A model generated the notes under the pieces. That model saw nothing but the letters and a program-made list of their open reading frames with translations. It was not told the origin of the DNA and ran no database searches. From positions 868,001 through 932,000 of the forward strand of contig NZ_CP031455.1 in NCBI RefSeq assembly GCF_003391135.1: a DNA stretch of 64,000 bases, given 5' to 3'. The translations under genes were made by a program, and so were the position numbers. How positions within the stretch are numbered: the first letter of the stretch is position 1; every line of letters begins with the position of its first letter. This DNA comes from Streptoverticillium olivoreticuli subsp. olivoreticuli (GTDB lineage: Bacteria; Actinomycetota; Actinomycetes; Streptomycetales; Streptomycetaceae). Shown here piece after piece: positions 44,042-52,996 of this stretch.

Positions 44042-44461
44042 GTGCAGCGCCTCGCGGCCCACGCGGGCCTGGGCGGGCCGGTCGAGGACGAGTACGGCGG
44101 CTTCGGCGAGCCCATCGACGAGGTCGTGCCGGCCGAGCGTCTCGACGAGGGGCTGGGCCTGCTGGAGCGGTGCTGGACGGGCGAGCGGGTCACCCGCCGA
44201 GGCGGCCACTTCCACACGGAGGACGTGGCACTGCCGCCCCGGCCCGTGCAGCACCCGCGCCCGCCGGTGTGGGTCGCCGGTTTCCGGCCGACCCGCAGGC
44301 CCATGCGGCGTGCCGCCCATGAGGACGGCGCGGTGCCGCCCTTCGAGTCCGCGAAGCACGGCCGCACACCGCCGGTGGACGAGGTGCGCGACCTGGTGGC
44401 CTACTTCCGCCGATGCCGTCCCGACGACCGCCGCGCCGAACTGGGCCCGCCCCGGCTCTGA
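44042..44461 (+). pseudogene. Luciferase-like (LLM class) flavin monooxygenase fragment
   Basis: About 135 residues match the middle-to-end of LLM oxidoreductases: RLDEGLGLLERCWTGERVTR, RPPVWVAGFRPTRRPMRRAA, EDGAVPPFES and VDEVRDLVAYFRR. The N-terminal barrel half that binds F420 or FMN is lacking, so it is not expected to be active. Confidence 0.65.
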
Positions 44462-44472
44462 CCGGGGGCGCG

Positions 44473-44871
44473 TCACCACAGCCGCTTGCGCCGGTACCTC
44501 ACGCTCCCGGTCTCCCCCACCGCGTCGTAACCGTCGACGCGGCGCCAACGGGCATTGTCGTAACCGATGGTGTCGGCCCAGGGTCCGGCGATTCCGCACA
44601 GCTGGTTCCACAGGCGGAACTTCGCGCGCAGCGCACTGCGTGAACCGTCGTCGCACTCGAATACGTCCCGGAGTTCCAGGCACAGGAGGAAGAGAGCATG
44701 CTGGAAGGACACGACGGTGCAGTAGACGCCATTGCCGAAGCCGTGGGCACGCCGCACGTCGTCGGTCTGCGACGTGAGGAACGCTTCCAGGGCGTCCACG
44801 TCGGCAAGTGTGAGGTCCGCGGCGTAGCGCAGTTCGCGGACCGCGGGCCGGGGCTGGGTGACAGCGCTCAT
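44473..44871 (-). CDS. Unknown small protein
   Basis: From ATG 44871 (AAAGAGAG upstream) the product has 132 residues. It begins MSAVTQPRPAVRELRYAADL and contains VVSFQHALFLLCLELRDVFE and FRLWNQLCGIAGPWADTIGY. It is Trp- and Cys-containing with no signal peptide. I recognise no family. It is convergent with the luciferase-like fragment and divergent from the frameshifted secreted-protein gene. Confidence 0.5.
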   Translation of the reverse strand: MSAVTQPRPAVRELRYAADLTLADVDALEAFLTSQTDDVRRAHGFGNGVYCTVVSFQHALFLLCLELRDVFECDDGSRSALRAKFRLWNQLCGIAGPWADTIGYDNARWRRVDGYDAVGETGSVRYRRKRLW

Positions 44872-45069
44872 GGGGCTCTCTTTCGGCAGAGTTGGGCTTG
44901 TTGGCTCCACCACATCTAACGATGTCCTCTTATTTCGGACATGGGTTGCCTCTTCGGAATCCGCGCTCGGAATCCGCGCAGCGACCGGCCGGTGGACATC
45001 TGGCCGGAATCACAGGCTGGCGGCGGCCACCTCGCGCTACGAAGATGCTCCCCTGCCGTATGGGGCCGG

Positions 45070-46153
45070 TCTGAGGGGTGGGAAACGGACGGCTTTAGGA
45101 CGAAGAAGGCTGCGAGGCGGACGGGTTGGGGCACTGTCGCATGGCGCGGTCGCGCTGGCGCTCGCCTGCGCCGGGGCCGTGACCGCCCCCGCAGCGGCGA
45201 GCACGCCCGCACCGGCGGCACCGTCCGGAGCGGTCTCCGGGACGGCGTGCTCCACGGACACCGGCGCCAAGGGCCTGGCCAGCAGTGCGGTTTCCGGCAG
45301 CCTGGTCTCTGTGGCCCGTGCGGACGGCCGGATAGCCCAGTTCCAGCTCATCTACGACGCCACGGCGACCAGGGGCCTACCCTTCGTCCGGCACCGTGAG
45401 CAGGACGCGCCGGGCGGCGCGTACGGGCCCTGGCAGCGGGTGGGCACGACGACCGTGGGCCCGAAGAACTACTCGGTCGCCGCGATCGAGAATTCCGCGG
45501 GCGAGCTGGAACTGCTGTTCCCCACCTTCGGCACGTTCTGCCACGTGGTGGAGGACAACAGTGAAGGAGGCTGGAGCACCCCGGAGACGTTCGGCCTCGC
45601 ACCGTCGCCGTACCACGGTGGAGTCGTGCTGTTCAAGGAACGGGACGGCAGCATCGACGCCTTCGCCTCGGGGCCGGGAAACGGCAACGCGATGGAGCTG
45701 CGTCACCAGCGGGAACGCCGACGACGGCTGGGGCCCGGTCCGATCCACCGGGCGGGTCCCGGACCCGAACGCAGGGCTGAGCCAGCCGAGCACCGTGGAG
45801 CAACTCGCGGACGGGAGGCTCCGTCTGACCGCCCGCGAGTGGAACAGGGACCGCACGTGGGAGGTCTACCAGTCGGCATCGGGCGGCGGCTGGGACGCCT
45901 GGAAGCTGCTGTCCCCGGTCTCCGCCCACGCCCGGCAGGCCGAGGCGGGCACCCGGAGGCCCGACTTCAGCCCGTCCAACCTGTGGCCCGAGGATCGCTC
46001 GTGGATCGTCTACACCGACTACGACCTGTGGGAAACCAAGATCGTCGGACCCGCGGCGCTGATCAACGCCTTGGTCGGCGATACGGAGATCGAAGCCGTG
46101 CGGCTGCCCTGGGGCCTCCTGAGGGAACGGCAACGGCCTGCGGTCCGGGGTAA
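45070..46153 (+). pseudogene. Secreted beta-propeller-like protein, frameshifted
   Basis: The first frame has a signal-like segment (GAVALALACAGAVTAPAAA), then repeated propeller-style blades such as RIAQFQLIYDATATRGLPFV and GGVVLFKERDGSIDAFASGP. At about 45700 the frame shifts: the next reads NADDGWGPVRSTGRVPDPNA, then LRLTAREWNRDRTWEVYQSA and DRSWIVYTDYDLWETKIVG. No in-frame ATG, GTG or TTG suits the N-terminus, so a second lesion is likely. The original protein was exported; its activity is unknown. Confidence 0.6.
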
Positions 46154-46245
46154 CTCTGCTGCGCATTCCGATGGAGCGTGCGGGGTGCCCGTGTCGGGGG
46201 CCGGCTGCGAGGTGGCGTTGGGGTGTCGGGTCTCCCGGTGTCCGG

Positions 46246-47571
46246 TCAGAACAGTGCCAGGCCCTCGCCGCTGGTGTCCGCGATGACTGGCCGGGGCTGG
46301 GTGGGGAGGCCGTCCAGGCGGTCGGGGCCGGCCGCGGCGGCCACGGCAGGGGCGGTTTCAGCCAGCCAGGTGCGAAACCGTTCGGCGGCTTCGCGGTAGG
46401 GGACTTGTGCCAGGACGCGGTGTTCGCCGGAGGGGCAGAAGTCGACGGCGACCGTGAGCAGGCAGGAACGGGGCGCCTGCTGACTGCCCGTCCAGGACAC
46501 GCGCAGCATGCCGCAGGGCTTGCGTCCGCGGGAGGCGGGGTGGGTCGGGCGCAGCGGCCGGCAGGCTACGTGAGCGGTCCATGCGGCGAGGTGCGGCAGG
46601 GGCAGGGTGGTGCGTGCGCGGCAGCCGGGGCAGCGGTGCCAGTGGCGGAGCCAGTTGTCGGTGTCGGTGTGGAAGAGGCGTGTGTAGCGGTTCGCCACGC
46701 GGATGTCGTTGCTGTAGAGGTGGTCGGGGCGTTCTTGTGTGTTGCAGGACTGGCAGACGGGAGCGCGGGCGTAGCCGTGTTCGTGGCAGTGGTCGAGGAC
46801 GGTGGCGGGCGCGGTGCGGCAGACGGCACATGCCCACCCGGCCACTCTGCGGGAGGTGCCGGGTTTCCTGATGAGCACCGAGTACAGCTGGCCTTCCAGC
46901 TCTGCGCTGTACGGGCGCAGTGAGGCAGTGGTGCCCTCGGGGCTCGTCGCCTGCCGGCAGCCGGGGCGGGAGGGCGGCTCGATGACGGTTGTGCTTGCCT
47001 GGCGGGTCCGCGCGGCCTGCACCCACTGCGTTTCGGCGTGCTCGGCCGCATCGAGCAGCCTGACCACAGCACGCGGCAGCCACCACGTCCGCTGTGCCCC
47101 GTCGCGGGTGCGTTCCACGAGTATCTGGCGCCAGTCGATGCCTGCCAAAGGGTACGGCCGGCCGACTTCACCTTGTGCTGCCCGCTCGGGACCGCCCAGC
47201 TCCTGCACTTCCCGCATGATGCGCTGGCGCCAGCGCAGCGGTGTTTCCTCGTGGCACTCCTGCCGTGGCGGCCCATGAAACGGACCGATGCGGACCAAGT
47301 CCTGCCGGTCCATCCCCACCGCGTTCAGTCCCGCGGCCGCCCGGCGTACCTCATCCTCCGCAACACTCCACTGACCGCCGCTCGCCCTCACCGTCGCCAC
47401 CACGTGGCCGCCGAGCAGGACGTACCCCAACCGGGCACAGGCAGGAGAGGGGGTGAATGTCCCAGAAGCCGTCGGCACAGCACTGCCGGCCGTCAATTCA
47501 ACCCACAAAGCGTCCGCGGCGCCCAGGGTGATCAAGCCGTCCGTGCAACCGGGCATGACACGTTCTGACAT
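46246..47571 (-). CDS. Endonuclease VII-like (HNH/ββα-Me) protein
   Basis: A 441-residue protein. Its centre (~residues 245-290) has a zinc-bound recombination endonuclease VII motif: CAVCRTAPATVLDHCHEHGY followed by RAPVCQSCNTQE, giving CxxC...DHCH...CxxCN. A second Cys pair (HRCPGCRARTTLP) follows. The N-terminal ~200 residues are unrecognised. Such proteins are found in phage and actinobacterial accessory DNA; a DNA-nicking role is inferred from the motif only. ATG 47556 is an alternative start. Confidence 0.75.
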   Translation of the reverse strand: MSERVMPGCTDGLITLGAADALWVELTAGSAVPTASGTFTPSPACARLGYVLLGGHVVATVRASGGQWSVAEDEVRRAAAGLNAVGMDRQDLVRIGPFHGPPRQECHEETPLRWRQRIMREVQELGGPERAAQGEVGRPYPLAGIDWRQILVERTRDGAQRTWWLPRAVVRLLDAAEHAETQWVQAARTRQASTTVIEPPSRPGCRQATSPEGTTASLRPYSAELEGQLYSVLIRKPGTSRRVAGWACAVCRTAPATVLDHCHEHGYARAPVCQSCNTQERPDHLYSNDIRVANRYTRLFHTDTDNWLRHWHRCPGCRARTTLPLPHLAAWTAHVACRPLRPTHPASRGRKPCGMLRVSWTGSQQAPRSCLLTVAVDFCPSGEHRVLAQVPYREAAERFRTWLAETAPAVAAAAGPDRLDGLPTQPRPVIADTSGEGLALF

Positions 47572-47758
47572 ACCGACAGGCTAACGGCCTGCAACGCGGC
47601 AACGGGTCCCAAGCGCATCGGTCAGCCGGGCCGCCGCCTCGCCCCTTCCGTTGCGTCGAGAACGGTGAGCCGGAGCACAGCGAGATCGCGCCGAACACCG
47701 CGAACCAGGTCCCCGAACGCAGGAGCCTCCGCCGGCATCTGTCCGACGGGAGGTCAGC

Positions 47759-49774
47759 TTAGCCAGTCTCCTGTGCTGCGGTCATGTAGCGCGTCCACAG
47801 CTCGATCGGCAGCGAACTGCCCACCGTACAGCTGGGTGTTCCGCCGATCCCGTCCAATGGGAGCAGCTCCTGCGTCCTGGGGTCGATACGGGCGAGCGAG
47901 ACCGCGGTCGACAGGGAGTCGCGGTAGCCGACGTACCAAGCGGACTTGTTGTCCTGCGCGGTGCCGGTCTTGCCGGCCGTGCCGGGCCCGGCGGCCTGCG
48001 TCGGCTTCGCTGTGCCGTCGCGGACCGCCTCGCGCAGCGCGTCGTCCACGGCACCCGCCACGTGCGGCGGCAGGGCCTGTTCGGGCTCCGGCCTCTCCAC
48101 GGGCACGTCGTCGCCGTTGCGCCGGAGTCCGGCGACCGAGTACGGCTCGGTGTGCCGGCCTTTGGCGGCGAATGTGGCGTAGGCGTCGGCCATGCGGATG
48201 GCGCTGGGCGTGGAGGTGCCGAGCGGGAACGACGGCAGTTTCTCTCCGAGGCTGCTCTCCAGCAGACCTGCCTGCACGCCCGCCTTGCCGACCCGGTCCA
48301 GCCCCACGTCCATGCCCAGCTGCATCATGGGGGTGTTGACCGACTGTGCGACCGCGTCCTTGAGTGAGATCTTCCCCCAGGACTCGTCGCCGTCGTTGAC
48401 CGCCTTGACGATCTTCCCCGACCGGTCCCAGTAGGGGCCCTCCGGGGTGTGCAGCGAGATTTTGTTGTCGCCGTCGTAGAGCGTCGCCGGGGTCACGGGT
48501 GTGCGGGGTTTGCCGCGCTCGCGCTGTACCCCGTCGCGCAAGGCCGCCGCGTAGACGAAGGGGGTGAAGGCGCTACCCGCCGGCACGACGGACGAATTGG
48601 CGTCGTTGAAGCCTTGTTCGAGGTAGTCCGGCCCACCGTACAGGGCGACGATGCGTCCGTCGGTGGTCACCGACGCGGCCCCGATGCGCACATCGCGGTC
48701 GGCCGGGCGCCGGTCCGGGGCCAGACCGTCCCGCGCCTGCTCGGCCGCCCGGGTGAGCGCTGCCATCCGCTTCTTCTCGAATGTTGTGCGGATCTGGTAG
48801 CCGCCGAGCGCGAAGTCCCGCTCGGAGACGTGGGAGTGGGCCAGCAGATAGGCGCGGGCCGTGTCGACGAGGTAGCCGGTCTGGCCGGTCAGCCCGGTGT
48901 CCTTGGGCGGGGCGATCGGTTCGGGGAAGTGCGTGTACTGCGCGCGCTCCCGCTTGGAGAGTTTGCCGGTGGCCACCATCCGGTCCAGGACCCAGTTCCA
49001 GCGCTCCACCGCGCGCTTGTGGTTCTCGGCGTCGGCCGCCGGGTCGTAGAGCGCGGCCCCCTTGAGCAGGGACGCAAGGAAGGCGCCCTCGCTCGCGTTG
49101 AGCTGGGAGACGTCCTTGCCGTAGTAGGCGTGGGCGGCCCGCTGGATGCCGTAGGTACCGCGCCCGTACCAGCTGGTGTTGAGGTACTGCTCAAGGATCT
49201 CGTCCTTGCTCATCCTGTTGTCGAGCTTGATCGCGATGAACATCTCGGTGAGCTTGCGCGAGAAGGTCTGCTCCTGGTTGAGGTAGGCGTTCTTCACGTA
49301 CTGCTGGGTGATGGTCGAACCGCCCTGGGTGTCGCCCCCGGTGACCATCTTGGAGACCGCGCGGACCATGCCGCTGGGGGAGACCCCGCTGTCGGAGTAG
49401 AACGTCTCGTTCTCCGCGGCCAGCGTCGCCCAGCGGACCTTCTCGGGCACCTGATCCAGCGGCGTGTCCTGCCGGTCGACCTCGCCGGTGCGGGCCATCT
49501 CACTGCCGTCGGCCCAGTAGTAGACGTTGTCCTGCTGAGTGGCGAAGGCGTTCAGGTCGGCGGGTATCCCGGTGCGCAGGTACATGACGGTCAGCAACCC
49601 GACCATGATGGTGACGGCGGAGCCGAGCAGCCCCAGGGTCTGGCGCCACGACGGTATCCAGCGCCTGAACCCCGTCCGGCCCGGGCGGGGATAGGCGGGT
49701 CGGAATCGTGACCCGACGGGCGGGACTTCCCGCGTCCGGGGCAGGAGTGCGTACAGGCGGGGGCGAATGATCAC
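47759..49774 (-). CDS. Class A penicillin-binding protein with altered transpeptidase motif
   Basis: A 671-residue bifunctional PBP with one N-terminal anchor (LGLLGSAVTIMVGLLTVMYL). The GT51 glycosyltransferase is intact: AAENETFYSDSG, GGSTITQQYVKNAYL, EQYLNTSWYGRGTYGI. The transpeptidase keeps SVN (AQSVNTPMM) and KTGT (AGKTGTAQD). The active-site box reads S401-A-F-T404, where SxxK is expected, so the catalytic Lys is missing. The enzyme may polymerise glycan without crosslinking. The GTG at 49774 is the best start in frame. Confidence 0.85.
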   Translation of the reverse strand: MIIRPRLYALLPRTREVPPVGSRFRPAYPRPGRTGFRRWIPSWRQTLGLLGSAVTIMVGLLTVMYLRTGIPADLNAFATQQDNVYYWADGSEMARTGEVDRQDTPLDQVPEKVRWATLAAENETFYSDSGVSPSGMVRAVSKMVTGGDTQGGSTITQQYVKNAYLNQEQTFSRKLTEMFIAIKLDNRMSKDEILEQYLNTSWYGRGTYGIQRAAHAYYGKDVSQLNASEGAFLASLLKGAALYDPAADAENHKRAVERWNWVLDRMVATGKLSKRERAQYTHFPEPIAPPKDTGLTGQTGYLVDTARAYLLAHSHVSERDFALGGYQIRTTFEKKRMAALTRAAEQARDGLAPDRRPADRDVRIGAASVTTDGRIVALYGGPDYLEQGFNDANSSVVPAGSAFTPFVYAAALRDGVQRERGKPRTPVTPATLYDGDNKISLHTPEGPYWDRSGKIVKAVNDGDESWGKISLKDAVAQSVNTPMMQLGMDVGLDRVGKAGVQAGLLESSLGEKLPSFPLGTSTPSAIRMADAYATFAAKGRHTEPYSVAGLRRNGDDVPVERPEPEQALPPHVAGAVDDALREAVRDGTAKPTQAAGPGTAGKTGTAQDNKSAWYVGYRDSLSTAVSLARIDPRTQELLPLDGIGGTPSCTVGSSLPIELWTRYMTAAQETG

Positions 49775-49798
49775 TGGACCGTCCGGCAACAGGGCAGG

Positions 49799-49829
49799 GG
49801 CCCGGCCGCCGGGGGGAGGCGGCCGGGCC
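49799..49829 (-). terminator. Stem-loop after the lipase genes
   Basis: A perfect 12-bp inverted repeat (49799-49810 with 49818-49829) and a 7-base loop lie 17 bp beyond the stop of the first lipase gene, just upstream of the PBP start. Confidence 0.6.
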
Positions 49830-49845
49830 GGTACGGGGGGGTGGG

Positions 49846-50733
49846 TCAGCTGATGGCGGACATGCAGGTGGTGGGAGTCGCGTGCGCCGGGTCGAGCGCG
49901 TTGGCCACCTCGTGGAAGGCGATGCGGTCGATGGTGCCGATCGCGGCGTGCTCGGAGACGTCCCACTTGCACAGATTCTGGAGCTCGATGTTGCGCACGT
50001 TCGGGCCCGACAGGAACTGGGTCTTGTAAGGCGTGACCACCTCGTCGTACTTGGTCGAGATGACCGTGTACTTCACACCGGGCACGGTGTCACCGCCGGC
50101 GTTCAGCTTCTTCATGAACTCCGAACCCACCAGCTGGTCCTCGACACCGGGCATCGCGAGGGAGACGACATTGCGGGCGCCCGGCACGGCGTCGATGAGG
50201 CGGGACAGCCCCGAGGCGGTGGTGCCGTGGTTCGAGGGCGCGATGCCCACGAGCTTGTCGACCTTGTCGGCGCCGCCCAGGAACTTGAGGTAGTAACGCG
50301 GCAGGGCGCCGCCGCCCTGGGAGTGGCCGACCAGGTCCACCTTCTCGGCACCCGTGGACCCCAGGACCTTGTCCACGAACACCGAGAGCTGGTCGGCGGA
50401 CTTGGCGATCGGCCCGATGCCGTGGAAGAGCGGCACGCCGGCCTGCTGCCCGTAGTCCAGGGAGTAGACGCAGTAGCCGCGCTGGACCAGGTACGGGGCC
50501 GCCATGAGCCAGTTGTCCCAGGAGTTGGCGAACGTACCGTGTGCCAGGACGACGGGGTTGGGGTGGGCGGCGGACGGCTTGCAGGACCAGTTGTTCCAGC
50601 CGCTGGTGACGGTCTTGTCCGCCTGGGAAGCGGCCGGGGCCGCCGACGCGGAGGTGGAACCGAAGGACAGGGCCAGCGCCAGCGCCGAGACGGCACCAGC
50701 GAGAACGCGGAGCGTTCTTGCACGTACGGACAT
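49846..50733 (-). CDS. Secreted class 2-type lipase, paralog A
   Basis: A 295-residue exported alpha/beta hydrolase. The signal peptide ends near STSASA|APAA. The nucleophile elbow is VGHSQGGGALPRYY, the acid is probably in STKYDEVVTPY and the His in VSEHAAIGTIDRIAFHEV. An early NPVVLAHGTF provides the oxyanion region. ATG 50733 has GAGGTAG upstream. Its neighbour at 50791-51693 is a close paralog with the same ending, PAHATPTTC. The two probably arose by tandem duplication. Confidence 0.9.
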   Translation of the reverse strand: MSVRARTLRVLAGAVSALALALSFGSTSASAAPAASQADKTVTSGWNNWSCKPSAAHPNPVVLAHGTFANSWDNWLMAAPYLVQRGYCVYSLDYGQQAGVPLFHGIGPIAKSADQLSVFVDKVLGSTGAEKVDLVGHSQGGGALPRYYLKFLGGADKVDKLVGIAPSNHGTTASGLSRLIDAVPGARNVVSLAMPGVEDQLVGSEFMKKLNAGGDTVPGVKYTVISTKYDEVVTPYKTQFLSGPNVRNIELQNLCKWDVSEHAAIGTIDRIAFHEVANALDPAHATPTTCMSAIS

Positions 50734-50790
50734 GGAGCTACCTCGCAAGTGGGGGATGAGGGAACCGGCTTCGGGCCCCGGCCGACGGGG

Positions 50791-51693
50791 TCAGCTGAAG
50801 AAGGAGGCGCAGGTGGTGGGGGTCGCGTGCGCCGGATCCAGCGCGTTCGTCACCTCGTGGAAGGCGATCCTGTCGACCATGCCCAGCATGTTGTGCTCGG
50901 AGAAGTCGAGCTTGCACAGATCCTGGACCACCACGTTGCGCACGTTCCTACCCGAGAGCTGCTGCGACTTGTAGGGCGTGGCCATCTCGTCGTACTTGGT
51001 CGAGATGACCGTGTACGTGACACCGGGCACGGTGTCCGGCTTGGAGTTCAGCTTCTTCATGAACTCGGAGCCGACGATCTGGTCCTCCACACCGGGGACG
51101 GAGAGAGACAGCACCTTGCTCACGCCTGGAACCTTGCGCGCGAGGGTGCCCAGCCCGGAGGCGGTCGACCCGTGGTTGTCCGGGGCCAGGCCGATGAGCT
51201 TGTCGACCTTGTCGGCGCCGTTCATGAAGTTGAGGTAGTAGCGGGGCAGGGGGCCGCCGCCCTGGGAGTGGCCGACGATGTCCACCTTCTTCGTGCCCGT
51301 GGACCCCAGGACCTTGTCCACGAAGGCGGACACCTCTCCGGCCGACTTGACCAGCGGCCCCTGGCCGTTTAGCCCCGGCATGTAGGGCAGCTTGCCGTAG
51401 TCGAGGGAGTAGACGCAGTAGCCCTTGGCGGCCAGTTCCGGAGCCAGGACGAACCAGGTGTCCAGCTGGTTGGCCCAGGTGCCGTGGAGGAGGACGACGG
51501 GGTTGGGGTGGGCGGCGGACGGCTTGCAGGACCAGTTGTTCCAGCCGCTGGTGACGGTCTTGCCGGCCGGTCCGGTCTTCGCGACGGTCGGGGCGGCGGA
51601 CGCGGAGGCGGCGACTGCCGTAATGGCCAGGGCCAGCGCCGAGGCGGCGCAGGCGAGGGCGGGGACAGGGACGGATCTCTTGTGCGGGGACAT
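50791..51693 (-). CDS. Secreted class 2-type lipase, paralog B
   Basis: A 300-residue exported lipase. Signal peptide with AVAASASA|APTV, oxyanion region NPVVLLHGTWAN, nucleophile VGHSQGGGPLPRYYLNF and acid in STKYDEMATPY. The mature start TVTSGWNNWSCKPSAAHPNP is identical to that of paralog A. Differences concentrate in the lid-like middle region, suggesting changed substrate range. It starts 40 bp after the deacetylase stop and likely shares its transcript. Confidence 0.9.
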   Translation of the reverse strand: MSPHKRSVPVPALACAASALALAITAVAASASAAPTVAKTGPAGKTVTSGWNNWSCKPSAAHPNPVVLLHGTWANQLDTWFVLAPELAAKGYCVYSLDYGKLPYMPGLNGQGPLVKSAGEVSAFVDKVLGSTGTKKVDIVGHSQGGGPLPRYYLNFMNGADKVDKLIGLAPDNHGSTASGLGTLARKVPGVSKVLSLSVPGVEDQIVGSEFMKKLNSKPDTVPGVTYTVISTKYDEMATPYKSQQLSGRNVRNVVVQDLCKLDFSEHNMLGMVDRIAFHEVTNALDPAHATPTTCASFFS

Positions 51694-51733
51694 GGGAGTG
51701 CCTCACAGGGTGGGGGTGGGCAGGGGTGGGGAG

Positions 51734-52996
51734 TTACTTGACCAGGGACTTCCAGTCCGGGGACTGCGCCGGGTCCAATTGGCGCATCTTCTCCAGGACG
51801 CGGGGATCCTGGGCGTCCAGCCAGTCGGCGAGCTGTTTGAAGGTCACGCAGCGCACGCCGTCGCGTGTGCACACCGACTTCACTACGTCCTCGACGGCCT
51901 TCATGTAGATGCCGCCGTTCCAGTCCTCGAAGTGGTTGCCGATGAACAGCGGCGCGCGACTGCCGTTGTAGGCGCGCTCGAAGCCGTTGAGATAGCTGTC
52001 CCTGGTCAGCTTGCGCCACTGCTCGTACTTGGCCGGGTCGCCCTTGGTGTTGTCACCGGACTGGTTGTAGAGGAAGTTGTAGTCCATGGAGAGGACCTGC
52101 TGCTCGGTGCCGGGGTAAGGGACGAGCTGCAGTGGGAAGTTCCAGATGCCATCGATCTTGGACGGCCAGATCTGGAAGTCGCCCGGTGAGCTGGCGTCGT
52201 AGCGCCAGCCGAGTGACTTGGCGGCCTTCAGCAGGTTCTCCTGGCCCTCCAGGCAGGGAGCCCGGCCGCCGGCCAGCTCCTTGCGGTAGTCGAAGGGCAG
52301 TGGGGGCAGGTCTTTGTAGCCGGTGTTGGTCTTCCAGTTCTCGACGAAGGAGTAGGACTGCTCGATCTCGCTCTTCCACTCGGCGACGCTCCAGTCGCCG
52401 CCGCCCTTGGCACCGCAGAAGTGCCCGTTGAAGTGCGTGCCTATCTCATTGCCCTCCAGCCAGGCGCCGCGCAGCTGTTCCAGGGTGTCCCTGATGTGCT
52501 GGTCGGTGGCGTACGAGATCGCCATTTCACCGCGTTTGTGCTGCGGCGGCCGGTATTTCGACGCCTTCGACCTGGGCAGCAGATAGGCCCCGGTGAGGAA
52601 GAACGTCATCTGCGCGTTGTTCTCCCTGGCGACCTCACGGAAGTGCGAGAACTGCTCGTCGTCGCCCTGGAGGGCGCCGTCCCAGGAGAACACCACGAAC
52701 TGCGGCGGTTTCTCGCCCGGTTTGAGCTTCACCGGCTTGGGCTGGAGCGGCTGCGGGCCGGTGTAGGAGGTCGAACCGTCTCCCAGAATCCGTACCTTTC
52801 CGTCCCACTTCTCCTCCGGCTTCGCCGTCTCCGACGCGGACGGTATGGGGGGCGGCGGGGCGGACGAGGAACGGGTGGAGGGAGAGGACACTGCCCTCTT
52901 CCCGGCTTCGTGCCCACCGGAGCCGCAGCCCGACAGCAGCCCGAGCATGAGGGCGGTCCCGGTCACCAGGACCACCGCACCGCGCGCCGTACGCAT
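51734..52996 (-). CDS. Polysaccharide deacetylase-like lipoprotein
   Basis: A 420-residue exported protein with a lipobox (GLLSGC at residues ~18-23) and a Ser/Pro-rich linker. The NodB-like core shows FVVFSWDGALQGDDEQFSHF and the metal-site pair in GNEIGTHFNGHFCG. The final part (DGVRCVTFKQLADWLDAQDP) caps the barrel. Such proteins deacetylate cell-wall or extracellular glycans. The ATG overlaps the stop of the upstream amidase gene in TGATG, so the two are coupled. Confidence 0.85.
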   Translation of the reverse strand: MRTARGAVVLVTGTALMLGLLSGCGSGGHEAGKRAVSSPSTRSSSAPPPPIPSASETAKPEEKWDGKVRILGDGSTSYTGPQPLQPKPVKLKPGEKPPQFVVFSWDGALQGDDEQFSHFREVARENNAQMTFFLTGAYLLPRSKASKYRPPQHKRGEMAISYATDQHIRDTLEQLRGAWLEGNEIGTHFNGHFCGAKGGGDWSVAEWKSEIEQSYSFVENWKTNTGYKDLPPLPFDYRKELAGGRAPCLEGQENLLKAAKSLGWRYDASSPGDFQIWPSKIDGIWNFPLQLVPYPGTEQQVLSMDYNFLYNQSGDNTKGDPAKYEQWRKLTRDSYLNGFERAYNGSRAPLFIGNHFEDWNGGIYMKAVEDVVKSVCTRDGVRCVTFKQLADWLDAQDPRVLEKMRQLDPAQSPDWKSLVK

